Source of the DNA: DASQDT01 sp036380435
Lineage (GTDB): Bacteria > Acidobacteriota > Blastocatellia > Pyrinomonadales > Pyrinomonadaceae
NCBI GenBank assembly: GCA_036380435.1
Contig: DASVES010000213.1
Span: 1 to 14,270, forward strand
Length of the DNA: 14,270 bases
Direction of reading: 5' to 3'
Shown: positions 7,902 through 13,151 of the stretch, in pieces
Numbering within the stretch: position 1 is the first letter of the stretch
Layout: each line of letters starts with the position of its first letter
The notes under the pieces: generated by a model
Database searches by the model: none
The model's input: only the letters and a program-made list of their open reading frames with translations
Told to the model about the DNA's origin: nothing
Program-made: the position numbers and the translations under genes

Positions 7902-8101
7902 GACTGTAGGGGCAAGGCAAGTCCGCGGCCCGCGGTTGCCAAAGCAATTAACATGGATGGACAAGATGGATAGGAGATGAAGATTTGAAATCTGGAATTT
8001 GAAATCTCAAATCAGCGCTTTCTTCATCCTGACTATCCTGCCCATCCATGTTAATTGTTCTGAAAGTTGAGTGGGCAGGGACGAGCCCTGCCCCTACAGT
8101 C
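7902..8101. repeat. 200-bp nested inverted repeat (MITE-like), copy 2
   Basis: The outer ends are inverted: GACTGTAGGGGCA at 7902-7914 faces TGCCCCTACAGTC ending at 8101. Inside is the AATTAACATGGATGG palindrome (left arm from 7946, right arm ending 8056), and in the centre are 7-nt period units such as GATTTGA/AATTTGA/AATCTCA. It shares the palindrome and GGCAAGTCCGCGGCC with the repeat at 1588-1755. There is no ORF. It lies between the acidic hypothetical gene and selO. I found no target-site duplication by eye. Confidence 0.8.
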
Positions 8102-8145
8102 GTGACCAACGTTGAGAGGTTTTGCAACGGACTCTTAGCACGAAG

Positions 8146-9612
8146 ATGGCGAAACTCCACGAACTCCGCTTCGATAACACCTACGCGCGCCTGCCCCCGG
8201 CCTTCTACTCGAAGCTCGCGCCGACGCCGCTCGCTGAGCCGCATCTTGTCAGCTTCAACCCGGCGGCGGCCGAGTTGATCGGCCTTGATGCGTCCGAGGC
8301 CGAGCGCCCGGAGTTTGTCGAAGCTTTCGGCGGCAAAAGTCTCCCGCGCGGCGCGGAGCCGCTCGCGATGCTCTACGCGGGCCACCAGTTCGGCGCCTAC
8401 GTCCCGCAGCTCGGCGACGGCCGCGCCATTCTCCTCGGAGAGGTGCGCGGCCCCGCCGGAGACAAGTGGGACCTGCACCTGAAAGGCTCCGGCCCCACGC
8501 CCTACTCTCGCGGCTTCGACGGCCGCGCCGTGCTGCGCTCGACCGTCCGCGAATACCTCTGCGGCGAGGCGTTGCACGGCTTGGGCGTCCCTACGACGCG
8601 CGCCCTCTGCATCGTCGGAAGCAGCGAGCCGGTGGTGCGCGAGCGCGTCGAGAGCGCCGCGGCGCTCGTGCGTCTCTCACCCTCACACGTCCGCTTCGGC
8701 ACCTTCGAGGTCTTCCACCGGCGCGCTCAGCACGCGCACGTCCGGCAGCTTGCTGATTATGTCATCGGCCAACACTTCCCGGAGTTGTCGGGCCTGCCTG
8801 ACGGGCACGCGCGGTTCTTCTCCGAGGTCGCCACACGCACCGCCCGCCTCATCGCCATGTGGCAGGCCCACGGCTTCGCGCACGGCGTGATGAATACGGA
8901 CAACATGTCCATCCTCGGCCTCACCATCGACTACGGCCCCTTCGGCTTCATCGACGACTTCGACCCCGGCTACGTCTGTAACCACTCCGACTACGCCGGC
9001 CGCTACGCCTTCGACCAACAGCCCGCCGTCGGCCTCTGGAACCTCACGCGACTGGCCGAAGCCCTCTCCACGCTGCTCGCGCCCGAACAGATCGAGTCGG
9101 CCCTCCAACTCTACCCGGCCGCCTTCGCCAATGCCTACGCCGACTTGATGCGACGAAAACTCGGCCTGCGTGAAGAGCGCCCCGCCGACGCGCAGCTCGT
9201 TGCCCGCCTTCTCGAACTCCTGCAACGGGGCCACGTCGATTACCCGCGATTCTTCCGCGCCCTCGGCGATTTTCAAGAGGCTCCCGGCGCGACAAACGAA
9301 ACGCTACGCGTCATGTTCGACAGCCCCGCGGACTTCGACGCCTGGGCCGCCGACTACCGCGCTCGACTGTCGGAAGAACGAAGCGAGCCAGCGGCGCGCA
9401 AAGCCTTGATGGATTCCGTCAACCCGAAGTACGTGCTCCGCAACTACCTCGCCCAGAACGCCATCACCCGCGCCGAGGGCCGCGACTATTCGGAGATTCA
9501 AAGACTCCTCGAACTCCTCAGCGACCCCTTCGCCGAGCACCCCGGCATGGAAGACTACGCCGCGCCGCCTCCCGCCTGGGGCAGAGGGCTGGTTCTTAGC
9601 TGCTCCTCTTAG
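8146..9612 (+). CDS. selO: SelO/YdiU family protein adenylyltransferase, cysteine form
   Basis: A 488-aa pseudokinase-fold enzyme that transfers AMP from ATP to Ser/Thr/Tyr of target proteins; the family is linked to redox homeostasis. Visible residues are Lys113 in DLHLKGSGPTPYSRGF, Glu136 in RSTVREYL, the catalytic Asp252 in MNTDNMSILG, and Asn253 and Asp262 (TIDYGPFGFIDDFDPGY) for metal. These numbers fall exactly where they do in the characterised Pseudomonas protein, supporting the ATG at 8146 over the upstream in-frame TTG at 8122. The C-terminus ends in CSS, so the third-last position, selenocysteine in vertebrate SelO, is Cys here. The gene appears monocistronic, downstream of a repeat. 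The ribosome binding site is weak. Confidence 0.96.
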   Translation: MAKLHELRFDNTYARLPPAFYSKLAPTPLAEPHLVSFNPAAAELIGLDASEAERPEFVEAFGGKSLPRGAEPLAMLYAGHQFGAYVPQLGDGRAILLGEVRGPAGDKWDLHLKGSGPTPYSRGFDGRAVLRSTVREYLCGEALHGLGVPTTRALCIVGSSEPVVRERVESAAALVRLSPSHVRFGTFEVFHRRAQHAHVRQLADYVIGQHFPELSGLPDGHARFFSEVATRTARLIAMWQAHGFAHGVMNTDNMSILGLTIDYGPFGFIDDFDPGYVCNHSDYAGRYAFDQQPAVGLWNLTRLAEALSTLLAPEQIESALQLYPAAFANAYADLMRRKLGLREERPADAQLVARLLELLQRGHVDYPRFFRALGDFQEAPGATNETLRVMFDSPADFDAWAADYRARLSEERSEPAARKALMDSVNPKYVLRNYLAQNAITRAEGRDYSEIQRLLELLSDPFAEHPGMEDYAAPPPAWGRGLVLSCSS

Positions 9613-9706
9613 CTGCCGGCCCCGAGTCACCTCCTGAACTCGTCAGCACCCTCCGTCGCGGCGAACGCCTTATTGTCAGCTTCAAATCGCCCCCTTAAAA
9701 AAGTAC

Positions 9707-9736
9707 TTGACAATGCAAAGTGCATTGTCGTATATA
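9707..9736 (+). promoter_or_regulatory. Promoter-like site with palindromic operator
   Basis: TTGACA at 9707-9712 and TATATA at 9731-9736 are spaced 18 nt. Over the -35 box and spacer lies a perfect inverted repeat, GACAATGCA (9709-9717) and TGCATTGTC (9721-9729), with a 3-nt centre. This is an architecture typical of a dimeric repressor site (PadR- or MarR-like would be a guess). No regulator gene follows, so the promoter seems to drive a non-coding transcript or to be orphaned. Confidence 0.6.
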
Positions 9737-9739
9737 CAC

Positions 9740-10113
9740 TCCACGCGCCCGGTGTGAAGCCGGGCAGCGGTGGAGACGAAAGACTTCGATGTTAAAGAAC
9801 GCGACAAGAATAAAAGGCTCCGACGCCGCCACGACGACCGGCCAGGTCGCGTGGCCGTTGCTCCCGCGCGAGGGCGCGGGGCGCGGTAGGGGCTTCGCCT
9901 GTCTGAGTTCGGCGGGCATTAATTGCCCCGGCGTTCGACTGGGCGGGCGGCAAGCCGGAAGGCCCAAAGGCATGCAGCCTTCTGATCGTCACAATTTGAA
10001 TATTTGATTACGCGGGAGCGGGCAACCTCCCGCTCCTGTTACAACCGAAAGTTCAGGTAACTGTGAGCGGGTAAATGCTTCTCTCGGGAAGTGTTTACCC
10101 GCTCTCTTTTTTT
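9740..10113 (+). ncRNA. Candidate structured non-coding transcript
   Basis: Between the promoter-like site and a strong terminator there is about 370 nt without a convincing gene. The 5' end folds: CTCCAC at 9739-9744 pairs with GTGGAG, enclosing GCCCGG and CCGGGC. A CGAA/TTCG mini-hairpin follows, and a GGAGCGGG/CCCGCTCC stem lies at 10015-10036. One 71-codon frame from an ATG at 9789 has poor composition and no well-placed ribosome binding site. I looked for tmRNA, RNase P RNA, 6S RNA and common riboswitch signatures and did not see them. The 686-bp stretch 9613-10298 holds this, the two terminator-like hairpins, and nothing else I can name. Confidence 0.35.
10065..10113 (+). terminator. 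Strong intrinsic terminator
   Basis: A 17-bp stem with two mismatches (10065-10081 with 10088-10104, arms beginning GAGCGGGTAAA and ending TTTACCCGCTC) and a 6-nt loop, followed by TCTTTTTTT. It ends whatever starts at the 9707 promoter and insulates the downstream array. Confidence 0.88.
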
Positions 10114-10186
10114 GCGGCTGCGGGAGCCGGAGCCGCGGGGGGCTTGCGAGACCCCACAGTTGTTTGACAATCGAAATACCTTGTGG

Positions 10187-10262
10187 CTGTGAAGGCGGCG
10201 ACCGACTGGGGCCGCCCCGTGCGCGGACTCTCCGAGAACGTCGCCGCCTTCACAGATTTTTT
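10187..10262 (+). terminator. Perfect 16-bp hairpin with T-run, just before the tRNA array
   Basis: CTGTGAAGGCGGCGAC at 10187-10202 is perfectly complementary to 10240-10255. The 37-nt loop can itself fold (GGGGC with GCCCC), and ATTTTTT follows. TTGACA at 10164-10169 lies just upstream without a good -10 box. It could be a terminator, an attenuator of the array or a small RNA. Confidence 0.6.
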
Positions 10263-10298
10263 CTCTTATGCGCTCGTCCGCCGAGCGCGAGCCGTCGA

Positions 10299-10381
10299 GC
10301 ATCAGACGCCCAAACGGCAGGGCAGCGGACTGTAACCCCGTGGCTTAACAAAGCGTGGAGGTTCGACTCCTCCCTGATGCA
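10299..10381 (+). tRNA. tRNA-Tyr(GTA)
   Basis: Acceptor GCATCAG pairs with CTGATGC, discriminator A. The D stem is GCCC/GGGC, the T arm GGAGG-TTCGACT-CCTCC. Loop CTGTAAC has anticodon GTA at 10332-10334. The long variable arm (GCTT/AAGC stem) fits bacterial Tyr. Odd points: position 8 is A rather than T, and pair 31:39 is A-C. First tRNA of the array. Confidence 0.85.
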
Positions 10382-10385
10382 TGAC

Positions 10386-10474
10386 GGAAGGCTAGGCTAA
10401 CTGGTAAGCCAGCAGTCTCGAAAACTGCCGTGCGCCCGACGAGGGCGTTTGTGAGTTCGAATCTCACGCCTTCC
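10386..10474 (+). tRNA. tRNA-Ser(CGA)
   Basis: Acceptor GGAAGGC/GCCTTCC, anticodon stem GCAGT/ACTGC, loop CTCGAAA with anticodon CGA at 10419-10421. The long class-II variable arm (GCGCCC/GGGCG type) is as expected for Ser. The base after the acceptor is T, not the G normally required by seryl-tRNA synthetase. Confidence 0.9.
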
Positions 10475-10486
10475 TTCCTACTTCGT

Positions 10487-10570
10487 GGAGACGTGGCCGA
10501 ATGGTGATGGCAGCGGCGTGCTAAGCCGCCGGGCGATTGTCCCGTGTGAGTTCGAGTCTCACCGTCTCCG
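10487..10570 (+). tRNA. tRNA-Ser(GCT)
   Basis: Acceptor GGAGACG/CGTCTCC with discriminator G, D stem GCC/GGC, anticodon stem GCGGC/GCCGC, loop GTGCTAA with GCT at 10520-10522. Class-II variable arm GGGCGATTGTCCC. Canonical Ser features; reads AGC/AGT. Confidence 0.93.
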
Positions 10571-10574
10571 ATTT

Positions 10575-10650
10575 GGACCCGTAGCTCAGTCGGAATCAGA
10601 GCGCAGGTTTGCGGAGCCTGAGGTCGCACGTTCGAGTCGTGCCGGGTTCA
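10575..10650 (+). tRNA. tRNA-Arg(GCG)
   Basis: Acceptor GGACCCG/CGGGTTC, discriminator A, D stem GCTC/GAGC, loop TTGCGGA with anticodon GCG at 10611-10613, T stem GCACG/CGTGC. G34 is rare: bacteria normally read CGN with an A34 tRNA deaminated to inosine. The 5' half and D arm closely match the tRNA-Arg(TCT) at 13676, so the two are paralogues. Six Ts follow at 10651-10656 and could act with the T arm as a terminator. Confidence 0.88.
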
Positions 10651-10675
10651 TTTTTTCAAGTCGCGAAAGAGTGTT

Positions 10676-10747
10676 TACGGGATGGTGAAAGCGGCATCAC
10701 GCCGGGCTTTGAACTCGGAGTTGAGGGTTCGAGTCCTTCTCCCGTAG
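10676..10747 (+). tRNA. tRNA-Gln(TTG)
   Basis: Acceptor TACGGGA/TCCCGTA, with the weak U1-A72 pair and G73 typical of Gln. The D stem is GTGA/TCAC, the anticodon stem CCGGG/CTCGG, and loop CTTTGAA has TTG at 10709-10711. CCA is encoded (10748-10750). 72 nt with a 4-nt variable loop. Confidence 0.92.
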
Positions 10748-10761
10748 CCAGACTTTTTCCC

Positions 10762-10835
10762 GCCGACGTAGCCCAACGGGCAGAGGCGTCAGTCTTAGGA
10801 ACTGATTAGTAAGAGTTCGAATCTCTTCGTCGGCA
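10762..10835 (+). tRNA. tRNA-Leu(TAG), class I with short variable loop
   Basis: Acceptor GCCGACG/CGTCGGC, discriminator A, anticodon stem TCAGT/ACTGA, loop CTTAGGA with TAG at 10796-10798, T arm AAGAG-TTCGAAT-CTCTT. The variable loop is only 5 nt (TTAGT). Bacterial Leu tRNAs normally carry a long class-II arm, so this is abnormal. It shares its D arm (GCCCAACGGGCAGAGGCG) almost exactly with the tRNAs at 10943 and 11033, all with Leu anticodons and A73. The amino acid charged is therefore uncertain. Confidence 0.88.
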
Positions 10836-10842
10836 CTTATAC

Positions 10843-10929
10843 GCTGGAGTGGCGGAACAGGCATACGCGCGGCGCCGAGAATGCCGTGAGCACATCGGCT
10901 CAGTGTGGGTTCAAATCCCACCTCCAGCA
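10843..10929 (+). tRNA. tRNA-Leu(GAG), class II, C33
   Basis: Acceptor GCTGGAG/CTCCAGC, discriminator A, CCA encoded (10930-10932). D arm GCGGAACAGGCATACGC is classic bacterial Leu, and the long variable arm is TGAGCACATCGGCTCA. The anticodon stem is CGGCG/TGCCG and loop CCGAGAA gives GAG at 10877-10879. Position 33 is C instead of T. Confidence 0.9.
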
Positions 10930-10942
10930 CCAACTTCGGCGG

Positions 10943-11016
10943 GCGCGTGTGGCCCAATTGGCAGAGGCGGTTCTCTTAAAAAGAACTTCGTGCGGGTTCG
11001 AATCCCGCCACGCGCA
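10943..11016 (+). tRNA. tRNA-Leu(TAA), class I with short variable loop
   Basis: Acceptor GCGCGTG/CACGCGC, discriminator A, anticodon stem GTTCT/AGAAC, loop CTTAAAA with TAA at 10977-10979, T arm GCGGG-TTCGAAT-CCCGC. The variable loop is 5 nt (TTCGT). It has the same unusual class-I body as its neighbours at 10762 and 11033. Confidence 0.88.
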
Positions 11017-11032
11017 CTTTGGAAACGCACGC

Positions 11033-11106
11033 GCGCGCGTAGCCCAACGGGTAGAGGCGGCGGACTCAAAATCCGCCCGTTGAAAGTTCGAATCTTTCCG
11101 CGCGCA
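11033..11106 (+). tRNA. tRNA-Leu(CAA), class I with short variable loop
   Basis: Acceptor GCGCGCG/CGCGCGC, discriminator A, anticodon stem GCGGA/TCCGC, loop CTCAAAA with CAA at 11067-11069, T arm GAAAG-TTCGAAT-CTTTC, variable loop CCGTT. Third member of the class-I Leu-anticodon subfamily; its D arm matches the TAG member at nearly every base. Confidence 0.88.
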
Positions 11107-11119
11107 TCTTTCAACCTCT

Positions 11120-11208
11120 GGGGGCGTAGCATAACGGCCAATGCAGCGGGTTCCAACCTCGTGATCCTTTCAATGGGACATATGCCTGTTCGAATCGGGC
11201 CGCCCCTG
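11120..11208 (+). tRNA. tRNA-Trp(CCA) with long class-II variable arm
   Basis: Acceptor GGGGGCG/CGCCCCT with G73 and encoded CCA (11209-11211); GGGGCG/CGCCCC plus G73 agrees with bacterial Trp. D stem GCAT/ATGC, anticodon stem GCGGG/CTCGT, loop TTCCAAC with CCA at 11153-11155, T arm GCCTG-TTCGAAT-CGGGC. The variable region is 21 nt (11163-11183) with a TCCT/GGGA stem. Bacterial tRNA-Trp is class I, so this arm is unexpected. Confidence 0.83.
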
Positions 11209-11224
11209 CCAACCTCTTTCCCAC

Positions 11225-11309
11225 GGGGATGTATGCAAATGGACAACGCGGCTTGACCTTCAATCAAGCGCCCTCCGAGGCTTTGCGGGTTCGAGTCCCG
11301 CCATCCCTA
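11225..11309 (+). tRNA. tRNA-Glu(TTC) with long variable arm, C33
   Basis: Acceptor GGGGATG/CATCCCT, discriminator A, T arm GCGGG-TTCGAGT-CCCGC, anticodon stem CTTGA/TCAAG, loop CCTTCAA with TTC at 11259-11261. Position 33 is C. The variable region is about 16 nt with GCC/GGC pairing, class-II-like, whereas Glu tRNAs are class I. The D stem is weak (TGC/GCG). Reading the anticodon as TCA would need an unpaired anticodon stem, so I prefer TTC. Confidence 0.78.
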
Positions 11310-11317
11310 CCTTTAGT

Positions 11318-11394
11318 CCAAAGTTCAAAGTTCAAAGTTCAAAGCGCGTCCGGCGGCTGTTGACTTTAAACCTTGAACTTTGAACTTTGAACTT
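11318..11394. repeat. Heptamer-built hairpin, unit CAAAGTT
   Basis: CAAAGTT is repeated about 3.7 times at 11318-11344, with the complementary AACTTTG units at 11371-11394. It separates tRNA-Glu and tRNA-His inside the array. The 26-nt centre has no other feature. Confidence 0.85.
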
Positions 11395-11405
11395 CAGTTC
11401 GTTGT

Positions 11406-11478
11406 GGTGGCGTTGGTCTATGAGGTAAGACGTGCGCCTGTGAAGCGCAGGAAGCGAGTTCGAGTCTCGCACGTCACC
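11406..11478 (+). tRNA. tRNA-His(GTG)
   Basis: Acceptor GTGGCGT/ACGTCAC extended by G-1 (11406) opposite C73 (11478), the hallmark of His. D stem GTCT/AGAC, anticodon stem TGCGC/GCGCA, loop CTGTGAA with GTG at 11440-11442, T arm GCGAG-TTCGAGT-CTCGC. Class I. Confidence 0.95.
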
Positions 11479-11524
11479 CTCCACACGCGCGCGGGTGGAA
11501 AGTTTCCCGCCCCGCGCAAACTTC

Positions 11525-11597
11525 GGGACCGTGGCCGAGAGGATCAGGCACTTGATTGTCGATCAAGACCACGCGGGTTCGATTCCCGTCGGTTCCG
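11525..11597 (+). tRNA. tRNA-Asp(GTC)
   Basis: Acceptor GGGACCG/CGGTTCC with G73, anticodon stem CTTGA/TCAAG, loop TTGTCGA with GTC at 11558-11560, T arm GCGGG-TTCGATT-CCCGT, short variable loop. The D arm GCCGAGAGGATCAGGC looks more like that of Ser/Leu tRNAs than of Asp. Confidence 0.92.
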
Positions 11598-11603
11598 TTT
11601 TCA

Positions 11604-11677
11604 GCCTCCGTAGCTTAAACGCGCAGAGCGGCGATCTCTTAAATCGCAAGGTTCGAGTTCAACTCTCGACGGGGGCG
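11604..11677 (+). tRNA. tRNA-Lys(CTT)
   Basis: Acceptor GCCTCCG/CGGGGGC, G73, CCA encoded (11678-11680). Anticodon stem GCGAT/ATCGC, loop CTCTTAA with CTT at 11638-11640, T arm TCGAG-TTCAACT-CTCGA. The D loop (AAACGCGCAG) lacks the conserved GG pair that docks into the T loop, so the elbow may be weakened. Confidence 0.87.
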
Positions 11678-11690
11678 CCAACTCGTTCAT

Positions 11691-11764
11691 CGGAGCGTAG
11701 CCTAGCGGCTTCAGGCACTTGACCTGGGATCAAGACGACGAAGGTTCGAATCCTTCCGCTCCGA
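11691..11764 (+). tRNA. tRNA-Pro(TGG), C33
   Basis: Acceptor CGGAGCG/CGCTCCG with C1-G72 and A73, both Pro identity features, and encoded CCA (11765-11767). Anticodon stem CTTGA/TCAAG, loop CCTGGGA with TGG at 11725-11727 and G37 as in other Pro tRNAs. Position 33 is C. Confidence 0.92.
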
Positions 11765-11784
11765 CCAATCATTCCCTCTCACAC

Positions 11785-11860
11785 GCGAACGTAGCTCAAC
11801 CGGAAACAAGAGTGCCGGCGTGCCATGCCGGAGACGCGGGTTCGACTCCCGCCGTTCGCT
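11785..11860 (+). tRNA. tRNA-Gly(GCC)
   Basis: Acceptor GCGAACG/CGTTCGC with T73, the normal bacterial Gly discriminator. D stem GCTC/GAGT, anticodon stem CCGGC/GCCGG, loop GTGCCAT with GCC at 11822-11824, T arm GCGGG-TTCGACT-CCCGC. Confidence 0.94.
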
Positions 11861-11871
11861 TCCGTTTCAAC

Positions 11872-11948
11872 GGGCGGTTAGCTTAACGGAACAAAAAGCG
11901 GGCCGCTTCGAACGGCTCCAGATGCGGGTTCGAATCCTGCACCGCCCT
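11872..11948 (+). tRNA. tRNA-Arg(TCG)
   Basis: Acceptor GGGCGGT/ACCGCCC, D stem GCTT/AAGC, anticodon stem GGCCG/CGGCT, loop CTTCGAA with TCG at 11908-11910, T arm GCGGG-TTCGAAT-CCTGC. The discriminator is T, unusual for Arg. Reads CGA and, with wobble, other CGN codons. Confidence 0.9.
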
Positions 11949-11974
11949 TCCGCTACTTCACTTCCAACATTCAG

Positions 11975-12048
11975 GCACGCGTAGCCAAGCTGGTTAAGGC
12001 GACGGTCTGCAAAACCGTTAATCGCCGGTTCGATTCCGGCCGCGTGCT
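11975..12048 (+). tRNA. tRNA-Cys(GCA)
   Basis: Acceptor GCACGCG/CGCGTGC with T73, the key Cys identity base. D stem GCC/GGC, anticodon stem ACGGT/ACCGT, loop CTGCAAA with GCA at 12009-12011, T arm GCCGG-TTCGATT-CCGGC. Last tRNA before the endonuclease gene. Confidence 0.95.
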
Positions 12049-12153
12049 TTCGCCGGAGTCTGGGGCACACCCAAACGGGGAGGCGAAACCGCCGTCCCGT
12101 GTGTCGGCAGGCTCAAACCGTCAACCGTCAAACAAAGGAGGTGCGCGGAGATT

Positions 12154-12234
12154 GTGAGACGTGCCGAAAGCTTCGCGGCGTCGAGCCGACGGCCGTCGCG
12201 CGCTGACGTGCGGCGGTGGCGGCGAGGCGCGTGA
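12154..12234 (+). CDS. Possible 26-codon Arg-rich ORF
   Basis: AAAGGAGGT at 12134-12142 is a perfect Shine-Dalgarno site and is followed by GTG at 12154 (or ATT at 12151), giving a 26-codon Arg/Ala-rich frame ending at TGA 12232-12234. The same AAAGGAGGTG string precedes the HNH gene, so this may be a leftover leader of a lost gene. Composition is uninformative and spacing to GTG is long; weak call. Confidence 0.25.
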   Translation: MRRAESFAASSRRPSRADVRRWRRGA

Positions 12235-12278
12235 GGTTTTTTGTGAATGATTGGATCACCTGAATTGAAAGCACAAGA

Positions 12279-12363
12279 CGTGTGCGGCCGTCTACGTTCG
12301 GCCGCACACGCAACTTTTGCGAGGGACGCCGCGCCTGCGGCCGTCCTCACCACCCTCGCAAAA
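12279..12363. repeat. Two tandem perfect hairpins
   Basis: GTGTGCGGCC at 12280-12289 pairs perfectly with 12300-12309. TTTTGCGAGGG at 12315-12325 pairs perfectly with 12353-12363. They lie in the 467-bp gap 12049-12515 between tRNA-Cys and the HNH gene and may end transcription of the first half of the array. Confidence 0.65.
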
Positions 12364-12371
12364 CCCTTTTA

Positions 12372-12447
12372 GCGCCTCCCGTGCCTCCCGCGTGAAACTA
12401 CTTGTCTGCGCGGCGAAGAAGTTTCACGCGGGCGGCGCGGGAGGCGC
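12372..12447. repeat. 28-bp near-perfect inverted repeat upstream of the HNH gene
   Basis: Arms 12372-12399 and 12420-12447 match at 26 of 28 positions (outer end GCGCCTCCCG, inner end CGCGTGAAACT) around a 20-nt loop. It sits 68 bp before the HNH start codon. It may be an operator, a transcript hairpin or a recognition site of the endonuclease itself. Confidence 0.75.
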
Positions 12448-12515
12448 AGAGTAGAAGGGTGATGTGGCGGAGTCTTAAACCTGAACGATCAAAATCTATG
12501 AAAGGAGGTGCCGTG

Positions 12516-13079
12516 ATGTCTTTGAATGGCCGAGTTTTGCTTCTGAACTTTTCCTACGAGCCGCTCGGCACCGTGGGTGTGGCGCGGGCGATGTGCCTCG
12601 TGATGAGAGGGGCCGTTTTCGTCGAGGAGTACGAGCCGGGCCGCGTGCTCCGCTCGCCTTCGCGTGAGTTTCCGGTGCCGAGTGTCGTCCGCCTGCGCGC
12701 CTACGTCAACGTCAGACGCCGAAGGCAGACGGCCGGAATGCGACGGCTGCGCATCTTCGTGCGCGACCGTTTCCGCTGCCAGTACTGCGGCCGCAAGCAG
12801 GAGGCGTCGAAACTGTCGCTCGACCACATCCTGCCGCGCTCGCGTGCGGGCCGCTCCGGGCCGGAGAATCTGGTGACGGCGTGCGTCCGCTGCAACACGC
12901 GCAAGGGCAACCGCACGCCGGAAGAGGCGCGCATGCCGCTGCTCACCGCGGAGCGCGCGCTCACGGTCGGCCTCGACCGCGTGATGCTCTGCCACTACGC
13001 GGAGTCGCGCCCGGAGTGGCGCAAGTACATGTTCATGGCCGAGGCGGAGGCCGACGAGCATGAGCTGCGCCGGGCATGA
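12516..13079 (+). CDS. HNH endonuclease (HNH_5-type), inside the tRNA array
   Basis: A 187-aa protein. The N-terminal RVLLLNFSYEPLGTVGVARA is typical of a widespread bacterial HNH family. The nuclease core reads RDRFRCQYCGRKQEASKLSL (CxxC zinc pair), then SLDHILPRSRAG (catalytic D-H), then ENLVTACVRCNTRKGNRTPEEA (N and second CxxC-like zinc pair CVRC). All HNH residues appear intact. Substrate unknown: in this family both stand-alone chromosomal genes and homing-type genes occur. AAAGGAGGTG ends 5 nt before the ATG at 12516, which fixes the start; the longer frame from 12402 begins inside an inverted repeat and is not used. It is flanked by tRNA-Cys upstream and tRNA-Phe downstream. Confidence 0.92.
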   Translation: MSLNGRVLLLNFSYEPLGTVGVARAMCLVMRGAVFVEEYEPGRVLRSPSREFPVPSVVRLRAYVNVRRRRQTAGMRRLRIFVRDRFRCQYCGRKQEASKLSLDHILPRSRAGRSGPENLVTACVRCNTRKGNRTPEEARMPLLTAERALTVGLDRVMLCHYAESRPEWRKYMFMAEAEADEHELRRA

Positions 13080-13080
13080 A

Positions 13081-13122
13081 CGGCGCGCGGGGAGTTTCCG
13101 GTAACCGGCTCCCCGCGCGCCG
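13081..13122 (+). terminator. GC-rich hairpin after the HNH gene
   Basis: CGGCGCGCGGGGAG at 13081-13094 pairs perfectly with 13109-13122. Inside, CCGG-TAA-CCGG forms a further stem. It starts 2 nt after the stop codon. No strong T-run follows directly, so termination is likely but not certain. Confidence 0.65.
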
Positions 13123-13151
13123 GCTTCCGGTTTCTGATGTTTTCCCAACGC

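Noticed and set aside
9720..10007. 95-aa frame between selO and the tRNA array
   Set aside because: Begins inside the operator palindrome, has no placed ribosome binding site and no protein-like pattern; better explained as part of a non-coding transcript.
9740..10113. tmRNA, RNase P RNA or 6S RNA
   Set aside because: No tmRNA tRNA-like ends or tag frame, no GAGGAAAGTCC-type RNase P core, and no 6S-type central bubble were seen.
10345..11267. Open frames overlapping the tRNA genes
   Set aside because: Translations repeat the typical tRNA-shadow patterns (for example VRVPPGA/GGIRTRT-like strings) and lie over intact cloverleaves.
11225..11309. Reading tRNA-Glu(TTC) as a TCA (opal/Sec) suppressor
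   Set aside because: It would restore T33, but only by shifting the anticodon stem to a non-pairing register; the CTTGA/TCAAG stem fixes the loop as CCTTCAA.
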